From: Corbicula japonica
Lineage: Eukaryota; Mollusca; Bivalvia; Venerida; Cyrenidae
Direction of reading: 5' to 3'
Assembly (NCBI GenBank): GCA_038501625.1
Contig: JAZAYU010001105.1
Location: 23,065-87,064 of the forward strand
Length of the DNA stretch: 64,000 nt
Part shown: one piece after another, positions 10,132-24,004 of the stretch
How positions within the stretch are numbered: the first letter of the stretch is position 1
Layout: every line of letters begins with the position of its first letter
Notes under the pieces: generated by a model
Told to the model about the DNA's origin: nothing
The model's input: the letters and a program-made list of their open reading frames with translations, nothing else
The model's database searches: none
Made by a program: the position numbers and the translations under genes

Positions 10132-11981
10132 AATAGAGTTCTTTCACATTGTTACCTCCCCTTAGCGCTCTCTAAAATTGAAGAGCATATTTAGTCGATA
10201 AATGCACGCGAGGGGGCATCGTTTAATATTGTTAATATGACAAAGTGATTATAAAATTAAGAACCTGTTGATTAATCATTTCAAATTTATAAATAAGTAA
10301 GTTCAGTCAAACAACGAAGAATAAAAAAAAACGTTATGATCATTTACAAGCACATCAAGAAAGTCTATGCGCATTTTAAACATTGTTTATCGCGGTATTT
10401 TCAGGACGCGAGTATCCAACGGATTTGTTTGGGTTTTTTTATGAAAATACACACGTGAATTGTGTTTACTAAAAACAAATCTGTATAATTGATAATTCAG
10501 ACGAACATTATCGGACATTTTACTATTTTACGGCATTTTTTTTTGTAACGCTATAATTTATAGTGGAATGAGACATAATTATAGTCTTATGTAGCTCGTC
10601 GGCGACTAGGTTGATATGTGTTTTGCGTGTTTTGCTTTTGAGAAAAAATATTACGTATTTACATAATAGGATGATTCCAGCTACAACCCGAGAAATCGTT
10701 AAATTGATTGAACCAAACGAATATTGCCGGACGGCAGGCCAACCAAAACTATTCAAAAAAAAATCCAGAGAGTTTTGGGTTTTTTTAATAAAAACTATTT
10801 TGATGTTGAAGTTCGTAATTGTTGTCGCTGAAGGTTTTGAAATATAATATTTTCATTTCTGTTTAAAATCAAAATGACCATGGACCAAAACAAATGAACG
10901 GGACTGCGATATTCAGGTCCGAGTTTAGTTTTATGACACTTAGCTGTTGTGTACATGTGTGCCCGAGGCATCGTGTCACTACCACGTAATCTCTCAATAA
11001 ACAGGAAATTTTGGAGCCGTGACCAAGACCAAGTTTCTTAATATTAATTAATATCATTGTAAAGCCCTTTCTTTATTCAGTTAAATTTATGTTTCATTAA
11101 CTATCCTTTTCAATATTTTTAAATCCTTAGATTTTGCCTGAAAATCCTTAGATCCGGAGAAGAACCTTACGGTCCGGAGATTTCAGATAAAATCCTGAGA
11201 TTTAAGTCTCCTCAAATGTCAGATATCAAACAACTTTTCACACCTCAATATGTCACCATCATTTTCTGGGCAGAATGGGAATGGGAATATTGTCTCAAAT
11301 ACATAGGGACAATTAACAGTAACACGGTCGTGTTCAAAGTATGATTTCTAGTTATTAAACATAAAAATAATTTTAATCCAGGACTGATAAAAGAAATATA
11401 CGAATGATTACAATAAATTTTAGTTTTAAACATATGTTGGAAGGAAGTAAAATAGTAAACAAAATAATAACGCTTAACGGGCGTTGAATACAACGGCAAT
11501 ACATTGTTGGATTCATCCGTTTTCTCTTCCAATTTAGGGAGATCAAGTTACATAAAATATTTTTTTTTGAAGTAAACGCATTTTGTCAGAAAAACACGAG
11601 ACGCTTATATATGTGTCTGTGGCAAATAGACAGTAACATGCAATCCACATTGTCTTTGATTTTATATAAGACTTCCTGATTCAAATTTGCAACCACGTCT
11701 TTGATTGTTTTACGCTTTTCACAGTCAAATCTTGCCGACCAGACTTTATAAAGCCTGCAATATTCGGAAATTCGTAAAACTCGAATTTATTGTGCCTCAT
11801 CACAATTATTATTATAATTTATCATAAGCTTTAAGAGGACACCGTGATCATATCCGTTCATTCTATTAGCAATGACACTATTAAATGCCCCCTCATGCGT
11901 CGGTTTAGGATAAAACCAATATTTTCGTACCTAAACGTGGAGTACGACGCATGCGCACAACAATGTGAAAGACCTCTATTC
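10132..11981. mobile_element. Degraded 1.85-kb element with inverted ends
   Basis: The left end AATAGAGTTCTTTCACATTG is mirrored by CAATGTGAAAGACCTCTATT at the right end. Further in, GAGGGGGCATCGTTTAATA pairs with TATTAAATGCCCCCTC. The arms diverge and no transposase motif is readable inside, so it looks like a non-autonomous DNA transposon. Target-site duplication is unclear. Confidence 0.65.
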
Positions 11982-12883
11982 AACATTAAATTCATTGTTA
12001 ATGATATCCATGGAAGGTCCTGATGTACTGAAGTTTGATTATAATAAGGCAGTCAGCACTTTGGCCCAAGAAAAAAAGAGGCGTGTGAAAGTTTAATCCT
12101 AATCCTGTCAATTGTAATGAAACACTGAGTTTGAGATATCTTGGGCAATGAAGGTGAAAAACTTACTATACAGAGTATATAGTTGACATTGTAACTTGAT
12201 GAGATCAGATCAGTTTATGTAATTAAAACACATGTTGACATACTGTTTACACATTGTTTCACATCAGTTATGTTTTTTAACTTTGTACCTTTCTTGACGC
12301 TAAAGAGATTAAAAAACATCTATGTACTATATACAGTTGTTGCAGTAAACTTTGGTACAAATATAAAACTGTATAAAATGATAGTTAAAAAATAAAGTTT
12401 CGCGAGCTAAAATCACGAACAGTCCAGCGACAACCCTTCCAAAAACCCTGGGGAGACCGTAAGTAAGTTGGCGAATATTTTTGTTAATGCATTGTTGCGA
12501 TCGACGTAAAGATTGTAACTGTTTCAGTCTCTTAAGGTACGTGCGCCTTGTGCATTTCATTGTTGACACTACTCAGTTGTGGCGGAGCCTGATCATCGTT
12601 ATTCTAGCAAAATTTAAGCACTAATCATACGCTCCTGCATCAAAAAGACCCCCAACCTAAAAGTGGAAAACCTAATTTCCTTGCATCAAAATACAAGTAC
12701 CTGCATCTATTGAAATCCCTGAATATACAGAATTATTTGCTAATGTTGATGATAGTAACTGTCACAAAGTTTAACGAAAAAATCACACATAGTTTCATAT
12801 GTTTAAAGTTATGATATCTGTGCAGGGCAAGTTCGATTCAACCAGCGCGCCAGTCTTTCAACGCTTTCAGCGCTTTGATATCA
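11982..12883. other. Stretch without recognised gene
   Basis: A minus-strand open frame at 12327-12569 is the longest, without a family match that I recognise and with no clear splice signals. I leave it uncalled. Confidence 0.4.
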
Positions 12884-13095
12884 ATATACACGGCCTTGAG
12901 AGGCCGTGTAATAACCTTGAGCCGGTACTTAACATTCGCTAACAACCTATATATGAAGCCGGGCCACATGGTACTCAACATTCGCTGTAAACGTCTATGT
13001 GAAGTCGGGCCCATTATTCTTTTGGGTGGAAATAGATGTACGTTTTAAACGTCATCAAGTTATAGTTAAATAGTACTAATAAGTTATAACCCATA
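12884..13095. repeat. Dispersed repeat (GCCGGTACTTAACATTCGCT type)
   Basis: Two near copies of GGTACT(T/C)AACATTCGCT are followed by GAAGCCGGGCC. The inverse of this block lies at about 61437-61530. The neighbouring ATAACCCATAATTCGTC is also found inverted near 60790, so both are ends of one repeated element. Confidence 0.65.
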
Positions 13096-13794
13096 ATTCG
13101 TCTAGAAAAATGTAGAAGGTCTTAGAATGTAAGTCATTAACAATACTTTAATGAACAAAACAACATTCTTCAAGTGACTATAAAGTATTTTTTAACATTT
13201 TTGAAATAGGAATGACTACCTTATGAACTTTGTAAACAAAACACGTTTTAAGGGGCACTTCCATTGGAAATGATTAAAACTGGCTAAAATTTCAAAAATG
13301 AATTTTGGGGATATTACTCATTGCCACCTAGATTTTAGTGAAGAAATGTATAAATCTAAGGTTGTACTAATGTTTGCGAGCTCAGTTTAGTCTAATTCAT
13401 GTTTTAATCACCAAGCACAAACTAAAACAAAAGAAAACCCGTTTGCATGAGAACTCTGAAATTCATAGACAATATACAAAAACAACTCATACCTGAAATA
13501 AGCATATGCTGGTCTATACTCACTAGTGCCTATTCGTCAGCATCTATATGAGAACGTTTCAAACATATTATATATTTTAGCATTTTATCCAACAATTAAA
13601 AATATCCATGTGGCCAATCAATTACAATTGCTGCCTTATTTTTGATTGAATTTGTGCTTTTGATTTCAACAGAGTTGTGAGATATATACGAGTATTTCGT
13701 TCTTCTTTTTAATTTTGAATATTTTTTAAATGAAAATGCGTATAACTGCCCACGCCGCGTAACAATGGGTTAAGCGCAACTCGATATTTACTAT
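13096..13794. other. Stretch without recognised gene
   Basis: No gene seen. The motif GAGATATATACGAGTATT at about 13679 recurs near 60755, tying this stretch to the same dispersed repeat. Confidence 0.5.
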
Positions 13795-14096
13795 GGTATA
13801 CCATTTGGGTCAAAAGTTAGTGTTCAGGTGCACCTATATTTCAAATATAGGTGCACCTACAATTTTTATAGGTGCACCTTTACTTTTTATAGGTGCGCCT
13901 ATATTTATAGGTGCGCCTATATTTATAGGTGCACCTATACATTGAAATGGAGGTGCACCTATATTTATAGGTGCACCTATACCTTGAAATGGAGGTGGAC
14001 CTATATTTATAGGTGCACCTTTACCTTGAAATGGAGGTGCGCCTATAAATATAGGTGCACCTGTAAATTTATAGGTGCACCTACAACAAATGAAGA
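13795..14096. mobile_element. GGTGCACCTATA palindromic foldback, copy 1
   Basis: Tandem, self-complementary units of AGGTGCACCTATA with a spacer CCTTGAAATGGAGGT, preceded by GGTATACCATTTGGGTCAAA. An inverted copy including that flank lies at 24880-25165. Open frames on both strands are repeat artefacts. Confidence 0.85.
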
Positions 14097-14435
14097 GACT
14101 TTCCATCAACCAATAAGAATGTCCGTTTCAAACGATAGTTTAAAGTTTTCGTAAGGCATTTAGGCTAAGGTTCTTCGTTAGGAATCAACAATATTTATAC
14201 ATCTCTGCAATTAGATATAAGATTTTTTTGTGAGTTTATAAAAAATATTCTCTGTTTGCTTGCATGTGAACATCCAATATGTTAAATCCGTATTCCTTAT
14301 ACATGTAATAAGGTTTTCATAATTTCAAATAGAATTGTATAAATTTATTAGACTTTCTAAATGTTCATAAAGCCAAAATGTCGGAAAAAAAATTGGTATT
14401 TGAATAATGCAACATTTGCAAGAAAAAAACACCTT

Positions 14436-14640
14436 TAACCCTTTAATGCATATTTACACTTTAATTGCATGGGTGAACAGTGTAGATCCAGATCAGACGA
14501 CAAATCCTTGCCGTCTGATTAGGATATACACTGCTTTGCAGACTAATTACATTACTTCTGATACAGATCAAAAAATGCTGATCCAGATCAGACAGTATGG
14601 ATGTGCCAGATGATCTGGATCTACACATAATTTCAAATTG
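14436..14640. mobile_element. MITE family 1
   Basis: Starts TTAACCCTTTAATGCATA, carries AGTGTAGATCCAGATCAG and the inverse GATGATCTGGATCTACAC. The right terminal repeat is missing. Confidence 0.65.
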
Positions 14641-14939
14641 TATTGTATGAATTTATTAGACAAAACAATGTTAAATGTCTTATTATTACTATTTACTGTT
14701 TAATTATTGGACGCAAACATACCTTAAGGACCACATATGTATTGCATATATAATTAATATTTATTCAGCCATTCCAGCAGCAAAGGAGCCATTAGCTATA
14801 AAATACAAGCGTTTTTGAAGTTTTGAAATAAACATTTTAAGTGTTTGTTTAAGTTAAAACAACATTTCACAAATCTAATTCTAAAATTTGGCACATTAAC
14901 TTTGTACCGGTACTGAGAAATTTGCATATTAAGTATAGT

Positions 14940-17900
14940 GCCTAATTTAGCCGTAACGGAGGTTAAAACAGTATACTTGGTCCGTTTTAAGGTATAATAA
15001 TCTATTAATGTGTGAATATTTGAAAATACGCTTAGATTGTTTAATTGTATACTATTTTTGCTGCAATGCGAGAAAGGTTGCGAACCGAAAAATTGTCAAT
15101 AATTTCTAAAAAGAAGATAACAATATTGATGGTTAAATGGTCAGTTTTTTTACCACAAAAGCATATTTCTTATGTTTCTCATAAAATCCAGATAATGACC
15201 AATAAGATATATATTTAAGGGTTTAAAGACGCCCACGTGTCTACGTTTCAGACAAAAATGACAGTTCATATATTCTGTCTATCTCTTTCTTCATACGTCA
15301 TACATTTTGAAACTGGAATAAAATAACGGAAGTTAAAAGGTTTGCCTCTAAACTTATTAAAAAATTAACAATTCATAAAAAAAACACAGTTTATGAATGT
15401 TTTAATATAACTGTCATAAAACGTTTGTATGTTCATATTTATGATGTCAAAATATCATATCCAACAGTCATTATATGTTTATAATCAATTATAACACAGA
15501 AGAACAAATGATGTTCAAATTGAGTTAAATCTAGATGAGTTATTGTCATTTTATCAACACTAATCAGTTTGTATGCATAGAGTTTGTTTTCACTCACCAT
15601 TGTATATCCATATTCCATTAATAAATTTAAGTAAATGAAAACTGTAAAGCATTAACTTTATTAACCAAGCTAAAATGTAACGGTAGTTACGTAACGGATG
15701 TTAATTATTCAGACCCAGACTATTTGATTCAGAGGCTGATACTTTCCTTTCACATAGCTCTTACTTTAAGTCTGTGATTTTTTTGTCAAGTTTGTAAAGA
15801 TGTTTTCTTAACCCTAAAGAATGAGGCTCCAGGACTCTTATTAAAATGTCTTCAGCAGGTATCCATGCTTTTGGGAATTAAATTTGACGCTATCGAAACA
15901 ACTTTTGCTACATTGTGTATGTTTGTATGTTCGTATATGATATCCCTATGATTCTCTTTGGTTTTCTATCACGTGTTTTTGTTTTCAGAATTAAAATACT
16001 TTCTTGCAACCTTAGTTCACAGTTCTTAAGAGCATATGTTGACTTTCATTTCTTCCTTCAAAACATGAAACTGAAGAAGTATCTTCTTGAGTTAGGTATG
16101 CCTTTGTTAATACCGTATCTCTTAGATCCATATTGGCCCTTGTGTTTTGTATTAACATCTTAGTCATCTAATATGGCTCTTTGCTAGGTGTAACAATGGT
16201 CTTAGAAATTGACATGTAATTAATATCATTAATGTCTTTATCATTAGAACAATTTCATGGTTCTTGATTATCTGACATTACTTGAATGATTTCACTTGCA
16301 TCTTCTATTTCATTTCCTGTGTCTGTTGTGTTTAATTTCTCTGTATTATTTCTTGTGTTGTTTTTTGTGCTCGTTCAAGCCGTTTCTGTATTTGTTTAGA
16401 CCATTTCTGTTTAAGTTGTGCAGCATTTAATGCTTCAACTTCTTTGATTTGTGTTTCATCATTTCGAACTTCATTACAGAACGCACTCTTTCCAGTTAAC
16501 GAGCATTTTTTTCTTGAAACCAAGTTTAATTGTGAGATGACCTTTGTTATAATTATTTCTTGTGTGCACTGTTATTGTGTTTAAAATGCAATTATTTATT
16601 TCTATTTCTTTCCATTGTGTTTCTTTACCCATTTCAGTGTTGCTTTACATCTCTTCTTGACTTACATCTGTCTCACTCAAAAGAGCTGCTGCTGTATATG
16701 CCTTTCGTTTTCTTTCCCTTTCTTAGCTTCCTGATTCGGATTTCTTTTTCTCCGGTACAGTTTCTGATATTCTGCTCTTCATAAAGGAATCATGCTTTAT
16801 ATTAGAAAATTCATTTGTAGATTATTTGCCCAAATTTCAGCTCCTTTTAACACAGATATAGCGGTATAATTCGTTTAATTATTAATAACTTCCGTTACCT
16901 TTTCCTTTAAAATTTTGTCCTTAATACTATTCAATTGCTATTATTTTTTATAACCATATAATATTCAATAGAAAATTCCGCGTGTACTACACATTTATAG
17001 TAAGGAATGAATTTTTGGAACGTGTGTAATAATTCAATATGGCCATGATCAGCATTTCTTTTTAACTTCCGTTACATGCAAAACTTTTCAAGCCCCAAAC
17101 ATGATAACCATGCATGTTCATTGGTTTTTAATGAAGTTTTATGCATACAAACTAACACCATACAGTAAAACAAAAAATGACACAGCGAGTGTAACTAATT
17201 GGCAGGGTTTACAACTTTGATTTTTTTAATTAACTTCCGTTACATGTTATTTAACAAGCCATGGCATTCTTGTTATATGCTTAAAGCAAACAAAAGTCTT
17301 ATTTTGAATATGTGTTGGTTGTACAACATCATGTGAACAAACATCAAAATAATATTACAATACTATAAATTAATACAAAGAGCACACAGAGCATAAATTA
17401 GAGAAGTTAAACTAATCTTAAGGAAAATCGATCGAGTTGCTGAAAATTTTCGACATTCCCAAAGTCCTGCTGTGAAAAATATGAAGTCATAAGTTGGTTG
17501 TGACATAAGTTATGTATTTGAAGTTTATAAGTTGTGTTATCAGCTTAATTGCAAAGTGCATACATTATCGATTTTATAACGGAGGTTAATCATCACGGAA
17601 GTTAAAAAATAAACACATAACCAGAGCTTTTTTTACAAATCAACTTTGCTGGTAAAACAAGCCTTCATTTTTATTCAAGAAGGCAACCATACTATTCTTT
17701 AAACATAAGTTAGCAACCGGAATATAGGTAAGGTAACATAGTAAATTCAGTCACGGCAGTTAATTGATTTTTTTACTGTTTTCACTTTTGTCTTAAATTG
17801 ACGAAATAAGACTTTCATTTATGCTAATAATTAAATTTTTACCAATTTAGCGTGTTAGCTGTTTGGTTTTACACCAACATAAAAGTTTATTTCGTCTATA

Positions 17901-17965
17901 CACATATTTGTTGACCCGTAGTATCGTCTTGTTTTACGACAACGGAAGTTAAAGGGTTTTTGGCG
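14940..17965. repeat. 3-kb block with dispersed AACGGAAGTTAA motifs
   Basis: The 12-mer AACGGAAGTTAA or close variants occur about ten times, in both orientations: near 14953, 15324, 15680, 15695, 16888, 17066, 17231, 17578, 17595 and 17941. This density is not seen elsewhere in the window. Subterminal short repeats of this kind are known binding sites for transposases of hAT and P type elements, but I found no terminal inverted repeat, so the nature is open. Confidence 0.55.
16332..16523 (-). pseudogene. Degraded Lys/Glu-rich coding relic
   Basis: The minus strand between about 16260 and 16790 has long polar stretches interrupted by stops and frame changes. The clearest is a 63-codon frame containing LNAAQLKQKWSKQIQKRLER, which looks coiled-coil-like. 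Beyond its stop another frame continues with acidic residues. It sits in the middle of the AACGGAAGTTAA block, so it may be what is left of that element's protein. I do not recognise the family, and composition alone could mislead. Confidence 0.3.
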
Positions 17966-20900
17966 ACATTACAAAATCATATTTTAAAAAAAGAAAGATG
18001 AAAATAATAAGATTTAAAGTTATGAAAAATCGAGAATGATATCCAACTAAAGCATTTAATTTTGTTTTTTCATTTGACAGCAACTATATCTGTTATAAAA
18101 TGTTCTGTTGTAATGTTACTAATCTAGGCGACACAGAAACAATGAAATACTGTTAAGTACTTTGACGTTCAATTATGACATTATTTTATCTTAAAAGTCA
18201 AGTAAAATGGTCTGCAATGATATGTTATGACACAATTTTTCTACCAAAAATTTGAGAAACATAATTTTTTGCATAATTGCTGAAAACACACACGAAAACA
18301 CATGGAGACATATGCGCATACAAATGGCGCATACATTTCTGCATATTATATTGCATATATAATTAATTTTATTTTTACCTTTTTCCTATAATTTTTATTT
18401 TATGCTTTAATATAACAAACAAAATTAATTAAGTATTATAAAAATATTCAGAAATTTACACAGAAATGCCATGTACATGTATAAAGTATCATCAACACCA
18501 ACTCTACTGCATGGTTACTGATAAGCCTTGTTAAATAAACATTCGCCTCCTTCAAATTTATGCAATTAGAGAAGGTTAATAGGGTCATGCGGTCAAATTA
18601 AGGGCATTTGTGGACAGTTTTGTAGAAAATGAAAAGTGGAAATTTGCTGCTTGATTACGGGAAAACGATTACCAAGTTCAAGTTCAAGTTCAAGTTCAAT
18701 ATTTTATTAGGCATAAACAATATTGTTTCTTGCCCTTAACAATGGCAGATGTATAAGCGAAAAATACAAAAGTGAATACAATCAAACAAATCAAAGAACA
18801 TACATTATCAAAGCTAGACTAATATAGATATAGGAGAACAAGCATGACAACGCACAATAAAATTTTGGCAGTAGTCCAGTATACGATACGTAATTAGAAC
18901 TATTATGCGGCTTAAACTGTTTGCAGAGCCAGATTAAATAAACTGATATATCATTCTGAAGTATCTCAATTTGTCTATAAACAAACATTGTATATGCCCA
19001 TGAATTATTATGTTTATACTAGTGCTGATGGCAGAGATCGGATGTACTTGAAAAATAAAACCATACCAATATGTTAAAGGAGAGTTTCATAATACTAGTT
19101 TAAGAGATTGTACTTTACATAGCAAACACAAGTGATCCCAGATGTAGATGGGACGTTACAAGCTGCAGTCCGTAGTCACATATTTGCAGGTGTCTTAAGA
19201 TTCCACTTGATAATATGGAAATGTTTACTATTTACTAGTATTTAGTATTTACATTTCAAATAAGTCTATAACCCTTTAGTGCATTCAAGAGATATTCATT
19301 AATAGTTTTGCAACAGTTGGATGGAAACGGGCATTTACGTAAGGAAAAATTAGGACAATTCATTACTAATGAATTTTCACATGCATGTTGCCATACATTG
19401 TTGTTTTAGGTTATTATCTCGTAGATAAAAGATTTCCAAAGAAATTATAAAATAAGGCCTAGGATCGAACATTAAAATTTGTCACAAGTGTAACATAAGA
19501 AGGAACAACATATTATTAACCCAATCATAAAAGAACTTATCTTATGACTTAAATTGTTTTGGAGACAAGCATGGTGTAAGTCTTCTTATTCTGAACCCAG
19601 ACTTCTTACAAATGAATCCATTTAACGACACCTTTTATTGGTATCCACTGAACTTGTACTACTCTAGCGTGTAGCTAAACTGTTACTTAATAATGTCCCC
19701 TAGCTGAGATCATCATTAATTTTCAGCAGGTCATTCATGCATCCTCCCAGCAATTTTTCCAGATGTTTGGGGAAAAAACAAGGTATATGAAATACAAGCA
19801 TGATAATTGTATTTTCTTTTAATGAAAAATAAACTTCCAGTATCACAAATTTTCAATTTGATCTAAGGATTAAGCTATAAACATTAACATTATAAATAGT
19901 CTTCAAGTATTTTCAAAAAATATACTAATTAATATTTGTTTTAAATGACACTTTGTATTTAAGTCATACGTAACCTCTCACTGAACATCAAAAAAGAAAT
20001 ACAATATGAATATTTACCTTTTACAGTTTTCTTTTATTGAAATAATGACTGATGAAGCAGTTTGCATTGAAAAGACTTTGAACATTTTTAATTTGTCACA
20101 AAAGTGACCAGCAAAGTACATTTACAACTGGTCGTTAAAGCATTTGCTTTGGATAATATTGAGAACAGTCTGTAGACTAGCCACTTATTAAATGTTGTTA
20201 ATTCTTTCCTGTTTTCCAAGCCAGGTTTAGCTTTTGTCTACTCCTAACCTTAAAGTGTTTTAAAAGTATGAATTGCATTTATCTGTACAAACTATTTTGT
20301 TCAAATAAATTTAGTATGAGACATTATATACCTCGGCAAATTACATCTCCGATGTCATAACTACCTTAATTAAGATGTAGTCTTTTTACTGAGGCACCGT
20401 GCCTAGTTTATTTCCCCCCTTTATTTTACTTTTAATAGTAAAAAGTAATCTTTAAAGAGTTTAAGCCTTAATACAGTATTTGTTAACTTATGTGTTATCA
20501 TTTAATTTGGCTGGTAGAAAATTCCATAAATTACATTTTAGCATGGGCATAAATTTGCACAGTAATATAAGGTTTTGAGGTTATGCTATAATTTAGTTGG
20601 GATTTCAATTCACGCACTTTCCCTAGCCCAAAGTATGCGAAAATTAAACCACGCAAAACAGAACGGTACCACAGTATATCCTGAAAATATATTAAAACTG
20701 AAATGCACTCGTATGTAAGAAGGCATTAAGTTTTACAGCGTTGAAGCGTTGATGTATATTTTAAGATAATACATTAACATTTGAAATAAATTACTAGTAA
20801 TATTGCATCAAACATAGAACCATAATAGAAAGAAACAACATTGAAACTGCATGCTTAAATCGGCGTCGTCATATATCATAGTTGGATCAGTTTTCTGGAT
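17966..20900. other. Stretch without recognised gene
   Basis: AT-rich, no supported gene. It contains an (AAGTTC)n tract at 18678-18700 followed by AATATTTTATTAGGCATAAA; similar sequence (CAACAATACTGTTTCTTACC) near 37105 suggests a dispersed retroposon tail. Confidence 0.5.
18678..18700. repeat. (AAGTTC)n microsatellite
   Basis: Four hexamer units; short microsatellites of this sort often mark the 3' end of retroposons, which is inference here. Confidence 0.8.
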
Positions 20901-21085
20901 GAGAACTTCTCTGAAGTCTGAAGTCATCCTTGCCGTCTGATTTGAATCTGCACTGTTCGCATTTTGGTCAGGAATAACGTAATAAATCCTAAATTGAACA
21001 GTGAAGATCGTGATCAGATGGCACTGATGTGACGGCTAACCTGGATCTACACATATAAGAGGATCTATTGAGGAAAGGGTCAACT
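20900..21085. mobile_element. MITE family 1 fragment
   Basis: Contains GCCGTCTGATTTGAATCTGC, CCTGGATCTACACATATA and a worn right end TTGAGGAAAGGGTCAAC. Confidence 0.6.
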
Positions 21086-21739
21086 TAATTTTAATTCAGC
21101 AGGCTTGCCAAAACCTTTTCATTAAAATCCAGTGATTTTGTCTGAATGTGTTGATGATGACGACGATGATGTTTTTGTTGTTTGTTGTTGTTGTTTTAAT
21201 GTCATGTTGTTGCTGTAAACTTTGACTGTGACTTAACAAAACTGATGATGTTGGTGGTGTTGTTCTAATGTCTATAAGGTACCCTCTTATAATCCGAGGG
21301 GCGGTACAGGGTACCAACAACAATTTGTTTGAATCGCATTTTCTTAAAAACAAAATAATTGTTCAGTTTAATAGTTATACCACAAGATAGTCAATTAGAA
21401 GCGCTTCAAAGGGATATCACATATTACGAGAACAACAAAGTTGTCGTAGAATAAAAAGCCGAAATCAGTCGACGCTCTCGCTTCAATTTTGAAATAGCCA
21501 ATAAGGTCATTTATTTTTATCAATTACAGGGTCAAACAGACACATCGGCAATAAAACAAGCAATCATTTAATCAATCAACAATCCTTTTCATTATATGAT
21601 CCTAGTATACAAGACAATACCTTACAATATGTATACAAATTGGAAACAAAATAGCACATACCTTTTCGTCGCTACCTACTTTTTGGTACAGGGCAGCTGT
21701 TACATGACAGTGATAATTGAATTTAAGCATAAATTTTGA

Positions 21740-22155
21740 TAAACATGGAGTTTATGTCGATAAGCGAGGCCTCCAACTTCACGCTGCTAGGCCGCTAGGC
21801 CCTCAAGCCATGCATGTACCCTGCAGTGAACATGAAATGCATTTATAAATTGATTCAGAGGCTTTATTTCATTTTATTTTATTATTATAAACGTTTATTC
21901 ATAAAACCTTTAGGCCGCCAACTTCACAAAATTATAAAATCAGAAAATGAGTTCTACTTCATTTTATTTGGTTATGTACGCTGCAGTGTACGTGAAATGC
22001 CTTTTGAGTTTGATATAAAGCCTTTATTTTATTTAATTATAAACTTTTATTCATCAGACATTTAGGCCGCAAGGCCGCCAAATTCACGTCGCTATGACTC
22101 TACGCCGCTAGACCGCCAACTTTAGGCTGCTAGGCCGCCAAGTTCACATATCTTC
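21740..22155. repeat. Tandem duplication of about 180 bp rich in GGCCGCCAA motifs
   Basis: Two copies of a unit with AGGCCGCCAACTTCAC, GTACGCTGCAGTG and GCTTTATTT blocks, then short GCTAGGCCGCCAA repeats. No gene. Confidence 0.65.
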
Positions 22156-22911
22156 TTAATTCTTAGCAGTTTTTGATTTTCAAATAATAATATCTCACAC
22201 CTATCTTTATTTCATAAATGTTATTTGTTAAGAAGATTTGCTTATTGTTGAAATGTTTCAGGCTTATGACTTTTGAATTATAAATCTTTTCTTTTTATAT
22301 TTTTAATAAAGGTAACCATTGTATTGATAACATGATAATTCTGTCAAAACATGAAATTTGTGAAATTAGGTTTATTAACCAATAGGGTCTCCTTAGTGAC
22401 CGGCACATGCATATAATGAACACATAAACATTCTAAGATATACATGAACAATTACAAACTATGTGCATGCGGAATCTCGTGTGTGACAAATTCTAGTGAC
22501 GAACTATTTTGTTAATTTTATAATAACTTGGACACTGTTACTTTCTAGACAAAAAGAAAATACAATTTATACAAGAAGAAACGTTTTATTGTTTATTTTC
22601 ATACTTAACCTGTGACTAACATGCGATTGTGATGTGACGAAGAATTTAGCTTCGACACAATGTATATGCGATCTTGTTTCTCAAATACTTAAATTGATTA
22701 TGTCGTTTTACCAATATATGTTTAAATTAACATCTATTTGTGTAAAGTGTTAGAATTCGAAATTAACAATCAAATGTCTGTATCCACAAAACCATGGTAC
22801 AAGTACTAGTGTTGTACCATTCGCGGTAGCGGAAAGTGCTCTTATAGAATAAAGTAAATTTGTTATGCATGTATAACAATATAAACTCAGGCCACATAAT
22901 ACTTCAAGAAA
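22156..22911. other. Stretch without recognised gene
   Basis: AT-rich, nothing supported. Confidence 0.5.
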
Positions 22912-23609
22912 TTAAGGGCTCGCCACACTCCTCCCAACCTTGTTCATCGATAAAAAGAAAATTATCAAAATCTCAAAACTGGCAAAATGCCGTTCAATGA
23001 AACTTTGCACAAATGAATGTTACTAATGTATCTTTATTTTGTATACAGTAAGACACGTAAGAAAAGTAAAGAATAAAAGCTTAACCTAAAATTCCTTAAA
23101 ATTCTATTTACATAAATTCACAAAAACTAAGCGATACAAAACATAATTTTAAATTCCCACGTGATTGCAATAATACTGACAAGAAAATGTTGTGTTCTTT
23201 GTAAAAAACTTTCAACTACTAAAAGAGAAATCAGTGGTTGTCATCTGTTTACGCGACGAGGAAATTGAAGGTCAAACACACTTTTACTAATATCTCGAAA
23301 AGTCTACATATTTTTATCACGAGGACACAATAAATTGTTGTCAGTATCATATTACTTATGTTGGCATTTAAAATGATGTTTTGTGCTGTTTAGTTTTTGC
23401 GAATTTACGTAAATAGAAATTGAGGGAATTTTTAGATCTCACTATTTTTCTTTACTGTTCTAACGTGTCTTACCATATGCAAAATAAAGACACATTAATA
23501 ACATACATTTATGCAAAGTTTCATTGAACTGCATTTTGCCATTATTGAGATTTGGATATTTTTCTTTTTATCGATGAACAAAGTTGGGAGGAGTGTGGCG
23601 AGCCCTTAA
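22912..23609. mobile_element. 698-bp TTAA-flanked foldback MITE
   Basis: The left end is TTAAGGGCTCGCCACACTCC and the right end its exact reverse complement. The arms continue for roughly 300 bp each (ATGAACAA, TTTGCATA-AATG, TAAGACACG blocks match in inverse order), leaving a short loop near 23240. TTAA is duplicated at the edges. No protein is encoded. Confidence 0.85.
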
Positions 23610-24004
23610 GTTGTTTGAAACTGTTTACTAATATTTAAAAAATTAGTTTGAAAACTTACATAAACCATAAGCTGTGGCCGCAGGAGCCGCAGCCGCGGCC
23701 CTAATATTTCGACAAGACGGTTGGCGCTTACGCAATGCAATAAACAGTAAAATCGTGTCAAGATCGTTGTTTTATTCACATATAAATCTTTACCGGCTTA
23801 ACTTATTCATGGTCATATGTCCACGTCCAGGAAACAGTGATGTTTCATCGCGTCACACTAAACCTAACATTTGTGGGGCGTTAAATACAACCTGGCAACA
23901 TGTACTCGATAGTAAGATTAAAGATCTAAAATTTGTAAGGCGAGGCTATAACGTAGGTATAGTATTGGTACATGTATGTCAATCACGCTCAAGTATGGAA
24001 ATAT

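Noticed and set aside
13828..14154. 108-codon frame of YRCTYTLKW repeats, and its opposite strand
   Set aside because: Product of the palindromic AGGTGCACCTATA units.
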